Assembly (NCBI GenBank): GCA_030141605.1
Contig: JAQGDQ010000003.1
Coordinates: 1,941,501-2,005,500 of the forward strand
Length of the DNA: 64,000 nt
Direction of reading: 5' to 3'
From: Tubiluchus corallicola
Lineage: Eukaryota; Priapulida; Priapulimorpha; Priapulimorphida; Tubiluchidae
Shown: in pieces, positions 38,601-50,000 of the stretch
How positions within the stretch are numbered: position 1 is the stretch's first letter
Layout: each line of letters begins with the position of its first letter
The notes under the pieces: generated by a model
What the model saw: only the letters and a program-made list of their open reading frames with translations
Told to the model about the DNA's origin: nothing
The model's database searches: none
Made by a program: the position numbers and the translations under genes

Positions 38601-41600
38601 TTGTTGAGGTTTTTCTTGTAAACTTTTCGAAGAAAAGCCTAAGGCAGTAAGGCTCTATGAATTCGCAACAGATCTCATGAAACTTCACATAAATTTGCTG
38701 AGACAAATTCCACATCGATTGACGGAGCCGAATTTTCGATCCGCCATTTTAAATTCAAGATGAAGGCGGTAGCAACATTATCGAAAAAATCCTAAGACTG
38801 CGCCAATTTGCAATGGATCGTCATGAAACGTATAGGTATGTATTATAACAACTTTCGCGCATCGATTGGCGGAGACAGATTTTTCATTTGCGTCTTGAAT
38901 TCACGATGGCGACACTGACGTCATTGCTAATCCGGCGATCTTAAGTTCACTGAACCCCTCAACGAATAATTCGAGTCGTTTGTTTGTTTGATGGCCTGAC
39001 CATTATCTGAACGGCCTGACCAACATCTGCAAATTTCACAGGCAGGTGACTTCTGACTAACAAGGATAATGTAATTTTAAGCAGCAAAGGAATAAAGGAA
39101 GGGTTCGCATTTGGCCTTCTATTTTATACAATGTGCAGAATTTCAAGTATACGATGTAACTGAAAAGCCAACGCCAACCAATTCCTTACGTATCTTCTAC
39201 CCTATAGCATCTGTACAACTTTTCTTGATCCTGCAAGGAAGAGCTTTGGTAGAAAGATAGTAGCTTAGCTCATTCAACTTGATAGTATAGAATTGACCTA
39301 ACACCCAAGTTAAAGGACCATATGCTAACATGTTTCCTCCTTACACTAGACTACCCAACCGTGTACTACTTAACATTACTCTGTAACTTTGTCCCAGAGC
39401 CTACAACACACGCCTACTTATGCCTAAAATATATTTAGCATCTATGAGCCTAGCATCATACTTTGATAATCGCACTATCAAACATAGCTAGCTAGTAGGC
39501 CTACTATCATGCTTTATCGCTTATCTTACCACCTGCTTGTGAGACCTGAATAGTCTATAGCCCAAATATTCCAGGGCCCAAATATCCAGGATCCAAATAT
39601 CTGGGGCCCAAACATATAGGGCCCAAGTATCCGTAAACCAATAACCTACGTACTCATTCAATTACCTCTTAACTACCTTCTTAAAGCATAAATAATTATT
39701 CTCATAAGTCTATCCACTTATTTATTTACTTACCTAATTGGTCAAACAATGTTCACTGAAAGTCAAGACTGGCGATCATTTTTCGGCAATAATAATTTTT
39801 CCTTCACGAATATTTTACTTCTTCCAATTCGCTGACAGTATGGGCGTTTACGCACCTGGGTCCAATTGCAAATGGTTATACGAAACTGTTTTTCTATAAT
39901 AACATGTCTTACATGTGCCCACCTAATCTTGACACACCAAAAGTATTAAGTTCCAGAAACACGCAATATACTGAAAACCCGAAAATCTCCAAAAGGTGCT
40001 TTTGTCTTAAAATATAGTCCGGAATGCAAAGTATTGGATTACGGTTATTGAGTTTCTCTGCTCAGTTGCCTGGACATGTCATTTAGAACACCACTTACCG
40101 TTATCATGGATCTGTTTTCTTAAAAAATTGAATATGGTGTAACTCTATTATGACGTCAGAATATTAAAAATTGGTAAAAACATATTACTTATACATTAAA
40201 AAGCGAGAATGAAAATGACAACAACATCAAGACGAAACAGGCCTGCTTATAGAGTTACTTCGCAAGTAAGAAACCATATTAATTATTTTAACTAACATTA
40301 CAAAAGTTTAAAAATACAGTGATTTTATTGAAGTTTCAGTAAAATATGCGCATTGGCATAGTTAAGCAAAGCGATGAATTTCGTAATAAGCTTACAACGA
40401 TGGCAGCCAGTACGCTATTAACAGTGAAAACTGCAGTTCCCCATAACTTATAGATTGCTTAGAAAAAGCAACAAACATGTCTCAGAGGATACTCAATTTA
40501 ATTCCAACTCATTCTGATGATTGCCTTGCTATAATCCTCCTGCGTATCATGCTTCTTTTCGATGCCTGTGAACATGAGCTTGAGAGTAAACCAAAACAGC
40601 GATATTTGTTCAAATTTTTGAATTATGGAAGACCAACCCAGTATCCGATAATGGATGAGGTTACCTTACTTCTGTATACAATAAAAAGAACAAACAGCGT
40701 AATAAGTTTTCAATTAAAACACGAGTAAAAATATATTGCCGCGATAACTACGTACCCGAGACATTTAGTTCATTGATTTTCCTAAATTCCGAAAAGGCGA
40801 GGACAAAAAGAACAACTTTTCAGCCATAAACATATTTTCCAGTCATGATTTTCTGCATATTACCATTAAATACTCATACACGCAACACGTTACAAGGCTA
40901 AATTTCGCCCTAATTTGCATTCAAACTTTCACTCACTCGAGGAATATGCGGCCTGAATGCTTCAGCCACTTTGAAACATAAACACCTCTGTAAATCAAAA
41001 TCCAGCAAATCCATCTTACCTGCATGAAACAGACCAATCCTACTTTCTGGCTGGCTCGCATTCAAATACTTATCTGTCTTGTCTGTGCAAAATCTATAAG
41101 CGTAAACACCGGTATTCTGAATTCCTCAGTTCAGTCGTTGCTGGAGATGGTCTAAACACCAAACGGGACAAGCCTGTCCGGTTTTAGGCGTTAATGTGAG
41201 GGTCTGCTAACCCCTCAAATGTAGGTTGTTCTTTAAGTTTTGTTTTAGCCCGATACCTATTCAGTTCAGTCACAAAGCTTCTATCACATTTACAAAACGT
41301 TAATTGTTTAATGGTTTTAAACTTTACTCTTTCGTTCAACAATTAAGAGTTAATCAAGAATTTTTATTGGGTCTCGTGCCGCTCTCTTAAAGATGGCTTA
41401 GTGTCTTACAGTTGCTTTGTGTGGTAGTCCGTTTACAGGATGTGGCGTTCGAACCGAGGTCTCTCGCATACCGATAGCTCTGGTTCAAACAATCCAGGGG
41501 TTATTGGGACAGCGGCGAGAATATAAATCTTCCTGTGTTTGCAAATTGAATGCTTTGCGCACGACAAGAAGGAAATTTGGAATAGCTCATGAGAATTTAA

Positions 41601-44600
41601 CTTCCATTTATAGCACTTTTCCGGCTTCTGTTATGAATAAGTAATTTAGTGTGTGGCTGAAACTAGCCAATATTCATTCATATAACGAACAATTACAGTT
41701 ATAAAATCACGTTTACATGTGTTCTCATCGGTGAAGATATGCACTAAATGCGCGGAATACCTGCTTGTTATTTTTACCCATTACCTCCTTGTTGTTGGTT
41801 ATTTGTCGTATTATTCCTGATCTTCGTTTGTGTTTAACTGATATTTGTTTTTACTTTTCAGAGTTTTCTCCATCATTTTTTGCTATTACTTTGTAAATCA
41901 GTAGAAGATGAGTCACAAAATTTGGATTTTAACCATGGGCGACTCCGTGAACTGGACTCAACCTGACTTATATGAAACACGCAAACTGATATCCGCACGG
42001 AGCTAACTCATTACAACCTGGACTTATTAGTTGGCGAGTCATTAGAATTTGAAGTCATACCTTCAGTCAAGGAAGTGTATGGGTTTTTGGTTAACATTCT
42101 TAACAAAAAGTAATGACAAATGTTCTGTGAGTTAAGACATTAAACATTTAATCGAAAAGCCTTATTTTAAATTCAGGCGTTGCCCAACTTTTTTATAGCT
42201 ATAATTCGTTTAAAAAACTTTATTATGAACCGCTAATGACTAATCTGTGCTATAATTATAAACTGAGAATTTTGTCGCAATAAAACAGACTGAAATGGAG
42301 AATACAGCAACTTACTAATTACAACTAACTTAAGGTTTAGTTAGTTCTTGCCACGGTGACAGTATTTTCAATGAAAACAAGTAGTTACTTCAGTAAAGAC
42401 ATAGAAGCATTAAAAGTCCTAAATTATTCATGCGAGTAGCTCTTTGTAATTTTTTAATTCAATACGTAACCAACAAGTCACTAGCTTTTATATTATTAAA
42501 GTACAGACATGACATAACGCACGTCACAAAAGAAATAACGGGAAACATATAATATGGTTCATGAAAGTCACTTAAAAACATTTTCCACTATATTACAGTC
42601 AGTCTGTTTATTAATCATACACAACGCTGCTTAAATATCGTAACGATGGCCCACTCAGTCACTGTGAAAGTTTGATTTCAAAACAGGGCCAAACTCAACG
42701 CTGGAACAATCTGTATTGATGCGCGTATAAGTACTTGATGTAAGGCGCAGTTTAGTGGAAAAACGCAGGGATGGTTTTTTTCTCACCCTTCATGGACAAC
42801 TCAGTAAGACGTCGTTATAATAGAAATCGACTGTAAAATATGTTTATTTCTGCACAAAGTTGTTCTTTTTGTCCTCGCCTCTTGGGAATTTAGGAAAATC
42901 AATGAACTGGGTTCAGATAATTATCGTGGCAATTTAGTTTCTTCACTTGTGCTTTAACTGAAAACTTAATGGTTAACAATAGCCATAACAAATCTATAAC
43001 AGTACCGATGTCCAACATAACTGCGGCGTAAAGGTCACGTCAGCGCCCTTTTAAAAATAATTAGAAATTCTATTTTATTTCTGTTGCTCTTTTTTTAATA
43101 TCAGATTTAACTGTGCAGTTTTTCTTTAAGTACAACGTGCTCACTTAAGTTTCCAATCAACAACCGAAAGATCTCCAAACTTGTCTTTACGCAATAACAA
43201 AAGTTGAGAGATGTCAAAAATCAACTTGATTAGAAAGTAAATCTCTGATTTTTCTATAGTCATAGAGTAAAATCGTTATTGCATCAAGACAGTAAAAACT
43301 CTGAGAAATGGCAACTACGGCTCACGTTGTAAAGTTTACAACTAACCTTAAAAACGGTTTTATCATCAATTTTAAAATGATATGACGTAATCATTGCAGG
43401 GATTTGGCTACGCCAACAAGCTGAAGTTGAAACGCTTTTATTATTTTTTCAGAACTAGACGCTTTGTCGTAACGACATGAAAATAACGTTTTTTACAAAG
43501 CTTTTTTCAATTATAGCGGAGTTCTTTTTAAAGTACAGGGAGGCTAAGGATATAGGCCTATCATCTATTATTAAAACGAGTATGGCGCATTTCTTCATAC
43601 CGATGTTGGCAATTTGACAGAATAGCCATACCGTAAATGCATATTAGATAAGCATATCAATAAATAAACTCTAATGTGCCCTCAACATCGCTTTGATAAC
43701 GGGATCAGAGATTCTAAACTGTTAATGCAATGAAGCCATAAAATGTGCGCCTTGTGCTTAACGCCACAACTTTATTTCTGCAATTCATCGGTGTACCCTC
43801 AGTGTATATTTGGGGCCCTTAATCCTTTGTGTCACTCTGCAACACCTGCTTAGTGGTTTCTAATAAGTGCCAGTAATAAGAGCAAATGAACCTAATTTGC
43901 TTTTTAACGGTTCTATTAAATCCAGCTGATTACAGTCCTAGCTTCGGGCAGTTTTTAGTTTTAACGTTTCGACAGACCCAATAGTTAAGCCTGGCGATCC
44001 TCAAGATGAACTTAATACATCATTTCATTCAGTAAATTGCAAGCTACAAATGAACACGGCATGTCCTAATTCTGAACGATCAAAACAGAAATGGATTGAT
44101 CATTGAAATGTATCCCTCATTACCTCAGGAAGAGGAGGTGGGAATAGAGAGGGAATGAGAAATAAATGGAAAGCGAAGTGATGGAGAAAGAGATAGATAG
44201 ATAGATGGATGGATGGATGGATGGATGGATGGATGGATGGATGGATGGATGGATGGATGGATGGATGGATGGATGGATGGATGGATGGATGGATTGACGG
44301 ACGGACAGACGGACGGACGGACGGACCGACCGACCGACCGACAGACAGACAGACAGAGAGAGAGAGAGAGAGAGGGGGAGAGAAAACAAAAATGAACATA
44401 CATTATATTTATTTTAACTCCAATAGTGTGCTTGCTGACGCAAACATCAGTAATCAAAGCATTATTACTGTACCATATTCACCATGTAAGTCACATGATA
44501 ATAATTGCACACAACAAACTAGGCAATCTAAGAAACGCTTAAGATATTCTGATATCTCAGAAACAGGGGAAAGAGGAAAGGGTAAAATAAAAACAACACT

Positions 44601-47018
44601 GTGCATTCAAATTATAGTCTTCATACGCACATACAAAACACCACTACATGCTGCAAAAGTCGTTTAAAACTCTTTCCAGGAAAACACGTTTGTATTCCGC
44701 TTGACGAACGAATACGATTACATGTTCGTATTTTAAAGCAACTATGGATAAAGACCATTACGCGGTTTCACTCAAAACCACTAGGGGATTAGCAGAGGGC
44801 TCGTGTGTGCTGTTGCTCTATAGATCTTGTTGCCTTAAGTAATTCCGTGATGAAGCCATCCATGTCGCCCGGATTCTTCACTATAATTATTCAAGATCAG
44901 AGAAAAGCGACTGTGGCCTTTAGAGACATGTAATAAGAATATCGTCCAACTTAATCACCTATTTCCTACTTTCCTTTCTTATAAAACCTCGTTTTCCACT
45001 ATTACAAAATGTCTTTTTTGCAACAGTTGTTTGCTGCAAAGCACTATGAATGACAATGCGCTAGGCACAATATTGCTGTATTGTGTATTAGACAATTTGT
45101 CTTATTACTACCCATCTGAATGAATGCATGACGGCGAAACTGGTCACTTTGCTGTTGCCTATCTACCTATAGGCGCCTACTAACCTTTAGTTTACTGACC
45201 TTACTTATATACCTACTTATTTACCTACCTACCTAACTATTTACCTTTCTTACCTACCTATCATCCTACCTACCAGACTGTCTAGCTAAATACGAACCCG
45301 CCGACCCTATCTATTTACTTACCAACGTGCTAACTTTCATGCTTGCCTGCCTGCCTGTCTGTCTGCGTGCCTACCTACTACGTACCTATCTAATATCCTA
45401 CCAACTACTTACCATATAATACATTCACATACCTACTTATGTTTATTATCTACCTCCCTGTCTATCTATTTAAAGATATAGCAAACTGAAATGCCCACCT
45501 GCCAAGAACTAAAATGTGTCCTTCCTGTCTTGTACACGAGGCGGTATAGGCACCATTATAGTACCATAACTTTAATATAGTATGACTAGGTAAAATTCTT
45601 ACCAGTAAGAACGTGGCAGGTTTTAAGTTTTTCCAGTAAAAACACTCAGTTGTAAGTTCTAGAGGATCCAGATTTGTCTTCACTTCGCCTAGCACCTCAT
45701 GCTTGGTTTTCTGACTCTCTTTGTTCACAATTTTTAACCTCAGCTGCACCTGAGAAACGCTCTCAATGGGTAATTGTACAAAGTCGAATTCTTCACTAAA
45801 AGTTGGTGCTTTAGTTCCTTTCATGTATCTGGATGTTTTTTTCTGTAATTTTCCTGGCATCAATGACAGCTTCACACATGCTGTGACGTCAGCATCTTGT
45901 TTACCACTACCGCCCAAATTTCGACCTTTCAGCAAACGAACACGTAGTTTTTCGGATCCTGGCAAATACTGCAAAGAGAACCTTATTTGGCCTTTGTCTA
46001 AGGGAGAAGAACTTGTGTCGATGGTATCTGATATGTCGGATAAACCTGATCCTTGAGAGTGGCATTTGTACAAAGCCACTGGAGATAAGCATTCATCTGA
46101 ATCAAAGCTGCCATCACCTGAGCCAAAACCATTGACATCCACAGATGTACTTTTCTCAATTTTCAGCTGTGGACATCCCTTTAGATACAGTTTTTCATCA
46201 GCACTTGTAAGCGATGACTGCCTTCTGTTTACTAAACCAGAAGCAGATGACTCATCGCCAAAAGCACCTTCTATAGCATGTTTCTGTAAATCTGGAGCCG
46301 TTCGGTTCTTTTTTTCTTTCTTCATGGCCTGAGGTGGTTGTGAATGTCTCCGAGGACTCTTAGGAGGTGTGCATTCTGTTGATTTGGGCTGCTTCTTTCG
46401 TTCAAAAGCTGCCTTCAGAAAGGCATTTCTGCCGCCAACAATTGAGCTGAAACTAGCTGACTTAGGACGTTGCATGCCTGATTGAGACGTGTCCTCCGCA
46501 GTCAGTCTGGTACCGTGGAGTTTCAACTGAGCGTCGGAGGCAGCACGTTGTCTCTTCATTCCTTCAGCTTCTTCTGGCGTGAGCAGACTATCAGTACGAC
46601 AACAACCGACGCCCAACAAGGAGCCAGCACTACCTTCTCTAGAGTTACTCCGACTCCTTCGACGGGCCAAGTTCACTAATGCTGCAAAACATTCTGCAGA
46701 GCCAAAAGGTCGTTGATCCATTTTGATGAGAGAAGAACTACGAGATCTGCCGTCAGATGGTGTTACCGGACATGAATGAGTACTGCTTGGACCAGGGCTG
46801 CCACCCAGACCACCACCAAGCAAGTCTATGTTGTTACCACAAGAACTCCTGTCACTAAAACTTTCTCTGCTACTAGCAGCTAAGGCTTGATGAGGAATCA
46901 CGAATTCTGGAACGTTCTTTGGCGTTATGACGTTACTAAAGTGATCAGAGACTTTTGACGCTCCCTGGGACAACAGCAGCTTCTTGGCTACCATCCAGTT
47001 GGTCATAGACGTAGACAT
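25250..47018 (-). CDS. C2CD4-like tandem C2-domain protein, 622 residues, 4 coding exons
   Basis: Coding exons 47018-45603, 37604-37493, 30908-30703 and 25384-25250 join in phases 0, 1, 0 and end at TGA (1416+112+206+135 bases). Residues 29-37 ([13 protein letters not shown] region) match the C2CD4 N-terminal motif (VLTPxxIPxFxIP). Residues 60-330 are Ser-rich and probably disordered, with repeated R/S segments. C2A (about 341-468) runs from [20 protein letters not shown] to [12 protein letters not shown]2B (473-622) runs from [20 protein letters not shown] through the basic [13 protein letters not shown] strand to [13 protein letters not shown] and EWHQL, the usual C2B end. The Asp cluster in Ca2+ loop 3 is missing in C2A and partial in C2B, so membrane or partner binding may be Ca2+-independent (inference). 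An acceptor (TTTCCAG) two bases before the ATG implies an upstream non-coding exon. A synaptotagmin-like name is an alternative. Confidence 0.87.
25436..25620 (-). repeat. Duplicated tRNA-like (possible SINE) segment
   Basis: ATCACGCTTATAGCAATTAG (from 25439) and ATCACGCTTACAAAAATTAG (from 25561) head two direct copies about 120 bp apart that share further words (GCTAA, GGAxxxxTGAAA). Between them the minus strand has GAGTTCGAATC, close to a pol III B box. No tRNA folds. Confidence 0.4.
29345..30150 (-). mobile_element. 3' end of a CR1/L2-like LINE
   Basis: The minus strand reads [20 protein letters not shown] then [20 protein letters not shown], the conserved C-terminal block of CR1/L2-type ORF2 (LLGVR-ST-ND---E-G---L---I-KR). 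After degraded sequence the element ends at 29365-29345 with CAATAAAATACTACTACTAT, a poly(A)-signal-like word and CTA-repeat tail. Sense to the host gene, inside intron 3. Confidence 0.78.
30703..30908 (-). CDS. Tandem-C2 protein exon 3 (middle of C2B)
   Basis: Acceptor TCCCCATAG and donor GTAATA. Encodes [20 protein letters not shown], then [12 protein letters not shown] and [20 protein letters not shown], covering the polybasic strand, the N-P-x-(W/Y)-N-E-like core and loop 3. Confidence 0.92.
32572..32815. repeat. (ATC)n microsatellite with interruptions
   Basis: About 240 bases of ATC/ATT/GTC triplets. Frames on both strands (poly-Ile and poly-Met) are products of the repeat, not genes. 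Confidence 0.95.
33926..34170. repeat. 54-bp minisatellite, about 4.5 copies
   Basis: Units of 54, 54, 51 and 54 bases plus a half unit, each starting AATCCATGCAGCCGTTTGGC and containing TTGCAAAATTTCG, with 10-20 percent divergence. A further isolated copy lies at about 34331-34375. Confidence 0.92.
34248..34285. repeat. Perfect 12-bp inverted repeat (hairpin)
   Basis: GCGCCATTTTAG at 34248-34259 and its exact reverse complement at 34274-34285 with a 14-base loop, just after the minisatellite. Confidence 0.85.
35930..36008. repeat. 43-bp direct tandem duplication
   Basis: ACATAATAAATTTTTGCTT followed by GTGGTTT(C/G)GGAAACTT occurs at 35930 and 35973; the first copy has three extra bases. 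Confidence 0.9.
37493..37604 (-). CDS. Tandem-C2 protein exon 2 (start of C2B)
   Basis: Acceptor ACATTTTTAG and donor GTAATC. Encodes [20 protein letters not shown] then [17 protein letters not shown], the first two strands and loop 1 of a type I C2 domain. Phase 0 at entry and 1 at exit, matching both neighbours. Confidence 0.88.
39560..39632. repeat. 15-16 bp tandem repeat, about 4.5 copies
   Basis: Degenerate units of the form GGGCCCAAATATCCA, each with the palindrome GGGCCC or a one-base variant. Confidence 0.85.
40640..40960 (-). repeat. Unclassified interspersed repeat, copy 1
   Basis: Reverse complement of copy 2. The best-conserved core, 40768-40820, contains TTCATTGATTTTCCTAAATT and GGCGAGGACAAAAAGAACAA. 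Weaker similarity extends about 150 bp on each side. Confidence 0.75.
42650..42990 (+). repeat. Unclassified interspersed repeat, copy 2 (inverted to copy 1)
   Basis: Core 42856-42907 carries TTGTTCTTTTTGTCCTCGCC and TTTAGGAAAATCAATGAAC, with flanks matching copy 1 (GTGAAAGTTTGA at about 42664, CTGAAAACTTA at about 42958). No coding motif. Confidence 0.75.
44191..44380. repeat. Compound microsatellite GATA-GGAT-GACG-GACC-CAGA-GA
   Basis: A short GATA run is followed by about 24 GGAT copies, then GACG/GACC blocks, CAGA and GA. Each step changes one base of the unit. It produces spurious long frames on both strands. Confidence 0.97.
45160..45475. repeat. Degenerate TACC/CTTA-rich tract
   Basis: Rich in TACC, TACT and TATT tetranucleotides with CTGC/CTGT patches near 45350; close to the exon 1 donor at 45603. 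Confidence 0.8.
45603..47018 (-). CDS. Tandem-C2 protein exon 1 (N-terminal region and C2A)
   Basis: 1416 coding bases, by far the longest real open frame in the window. The exon itself starts at 47020 after TTTCCAG. The start [18 protein letters not shown] is taken as the first Met of the exon. A GTAAGA donor follows 45603 in phase 0. The frame running on beyond the donor to 45462 is intron. Confidence 0.92.
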
Positions 47019-47020
47019 AC

Positions 47021-50000
47021 CTGGAAATAAAATTCAATTAACGACTAATTCAATAATGAAGTGAAAGATGTTGACATTTCCTTCAAAATTTTTTACATTA
47101 TCACCAAACAATTTACACAACGTTTTAATCCAAAACAGGTAAACTTGTCAAGTGTGTGTAGGTGTTTGCCTGTAGAAAAATAAAATAGGGCTACGAGTAT
47201 TGCAAATCGGAGAAAAGGTAATGACATATAAGCAGCTGAGAGATTCGTTCTTAATACGCAATCCCACGGTAAAAGAATTATTAAGTGTAAAAATTTTGAA
47301 ACTGCAACATATATGTTGAGTGATTCTTACATTTTAGAAGTATCCGAGTACATTTAAGAAGAATCCGACTACGAATGATTTTATGTAATTTGTGATATGC
47401 TATAGCGTTTGGTGTGGGTGCACATGCGAGTGGATATGTGCTTGTGTGCCTTCTGAAATCATCCATTTGCAAACAAAATTAGTCTGCAACTCGCTGCTAC
47501 ACTTCATCTTCTGCATTTCACTTAGCTAACCTTTGACTTCTACCATAAGCCTATAATTCATCACCTTACCCTGGTTATTTGGTGCGTTTCTGTCGTACCT
47601 TTCACACAAAACCCATGGATTCTGTGGCAACGACCGTTTTTAAACTAAGGTCATAAATTTGACTTTAAATTAACACCAAGTCTCAAACGCTGCATTACAC
47701 GAAATATGGGCATAATTATCTACCCCTATATCATCCAGTTTATAAAAAATATTTCAACTTTGTCAGTATGGAACAAGCGGGAAAAACGTTAGAAATGACC
47801 CAGAGCTAACATCCTGTAATTATAACCTGCCCACCTATGCCAGGCTGAATTTAGTACTTAAGCAAATTAAAAAAGTAACAAAAAATAAATATTGATTCAT
47901 TGCACTCTCTGAGCTTGTATTCATAATGAAAAACTCATTGTAAGATCATTACGTCCGACGATGTGTAACAAAACAACACATAGAACAGTAGCGATTTTGG
48001 TCGAGACTTCTACCAAAAATTGGGGCCAATGATGCGCTGTTGACGAACTTGCAGACTTTAGTGCACGAATACTACCGCGGGTATTACAAAGTCCATTTTC
48101 TAACACGTGATGTTATTTTGAACAACAAAACACGCAACAACTGTAGTAATGTATTAATATGTAATAATATTCACTATATAGATACAATTAATATTTTATG
48201 ATTGCAGCTTATCAAGTTCTGCACCAAATATAATAATCTCTATGTACAGTGATGCCTAGGTCAAAAAATATTCCAGCATTTATTAATTTTTTTAAATCGC
48301 ATATTTTTACAATTACAAGCGACTTAATTTCACTTCGCGGTATCCGAAACGTGGGATTTTAGCGTGTTTGTTTTGATAAACAAGTATTACCACAAACTTA
48401 CCTATCAGCCTAGCACAGATATTTGATATATTAAATGCTCTTTTTGGTAACAAAATGATTAGATGTATGTAAATATCAGCGACAGTAGTAATGGTGAAGC
48501 ACAGTGATGGAGCAACAGATTCAGCAGCAACATTAATAATAGCAACGCCACCAAGTAACAATCACCGCTAATATTAGTTGATCTACTAACACCAACACCA
48601 ACAGCAGCAGCTATGACCACGGCGATAGCTGTAACAGTTAAAAAGCAGTTGGAGCACCGATCCAGTGGAAGAAGTGTTAATGTACCAATATTGTGGCAGT
48701 AACAGACTGCGGCAACGCTGCAAGAGCAGAGCCTATTCCAGTCTTAACTGTCGTGAATTTCTTTTTATCACGGAATTTCAGCTAACTAGTTTAAAACCAA
48801 ATCACAAAACACTTCAACTCCAAAATAAATTTCTAAAATTTTAATTCCATATGTTTTTGAGCCACACCTGCCTCAAAACCGGTCTACAAAAAGTTCCCCA
48901 AAAAACAAGTATTCATCCACTAATCAAACCTTGGGAAAATAGGGCCAATTATTATGTATAAAGACAGTAATATGACTAGAGACTTGTGGACTTGTTCAAG
49001 TTCACAACATTAACCGTTACCAAGATCGACAATTTATCAACGCCGCGGTTGCTATTAAATCATTCGTTGTTAAATTTTCGAATTAAATAAGTCGAAAGAA
49101 AAAGTAAGGATCTAGCCAGGGTTAATAGATGCACGGTAGGCCTACTACTCAAAACAAAAAAAGTTATAGTGACAAAAAGGTATGGTGATGACAATGACGA
49201 GATAATGCTAATGATGATGTCAATTACAGCAGTGATGGCAACGGTGATAGCAGGCTTACTTTCAAGTTCAACACGCTCACAGATAAGGTGCTTTTTCATT
49301 TTTATGCTTTCGAAGCGCTTATGATTTTTATGCTTATGATTTCAAAATCTCTGCATTCTGGATTCTGTAGAAAGAAATAGCATTTTTTGGTAGAAAACTA
49401 CCAATGTTTCAAGACATTTTTTAGAAAATTGTATCTGCAACTCACCCGATGTTAGGCATATCTCTGTAACTTCTAATCTTTGCAGTTTAATTACACTTAA
49501 CAACTTTTTTCTGTCTACGGTTTTTTACCATCGCACTTTTGCATATATTTAGTTAGGTATTTGATACTTGATCATACTTCGTGTACAGGAGTAACAATAA
49601 AATTCTGTAAAAAAATCTCAAAAAATTAAAAATGAGTATGAAATGCTATTAAGAATAATTTATTTAAAAATATAACTGTTGTTCTTCGTAAGTTAATGCA
49701 AAACTGTCGAATACTAAGCCTATACCTAGAGCTTCATTGAGTTATTTAGTAAGTAGTACTTTTTAATTTCGCACGCTTCGGAAAAGCTACAATTGACCTA
49801 TATAGAATAATACAAGAAAAATATTGCAAACAGACTAATTGCTTTAAAGAAACGTTACTGTTGTATATTAAACCACTTATTGTGTTAGCTCATTTCTACG
49901 ACGAAAAGGTTGGACAAGTTTTACTGACTTTTCAGCTGCTTTATTCTCACGAGGTTATAAAGTGCTCATATCTACTTGCTGTGACAAATAATTAGTAATT

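Larger units (their letters stand above)
37605..45602 (-). other. Intron 1 of the tandem-C2 gene
   Basis: 8.0 kb. Holds a short tandem repeat at 39560-39632, an inverted pair of an unclassified repeat (40640-40960 and 42650-42990), a compound microsatellite (44191-44380) and a TACC-rich tract (45160-45475). The plus-strand frames at 40477-40728 and 41417-41644 are not supported as genes. Confidence 0.75.

Noticed and set aside
40477-40728. 83-codon plus-strand frame
   Set aside because: Overlaps the unclassified repeat pair, lies antisense within intron 1 of the tandem-C2 gene, and lacks recognisable motifs or splice sites.
44100-44667. Several overlapping 60-152 codon frames (MDGW, SIHP repeats)
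   Set aside because: Created by the GGAT compound microsatellite, open in several frames on both strands.
45462-45602. Continuation of the tandem-C2 exon 1 frame to the ORF stop at 45462
   Set aside because: A good GTAAGA donor lies at 45602, and the phase-matched C2B exons downstream complete the second domain. The read-through tail is unrelated to C2 domains.
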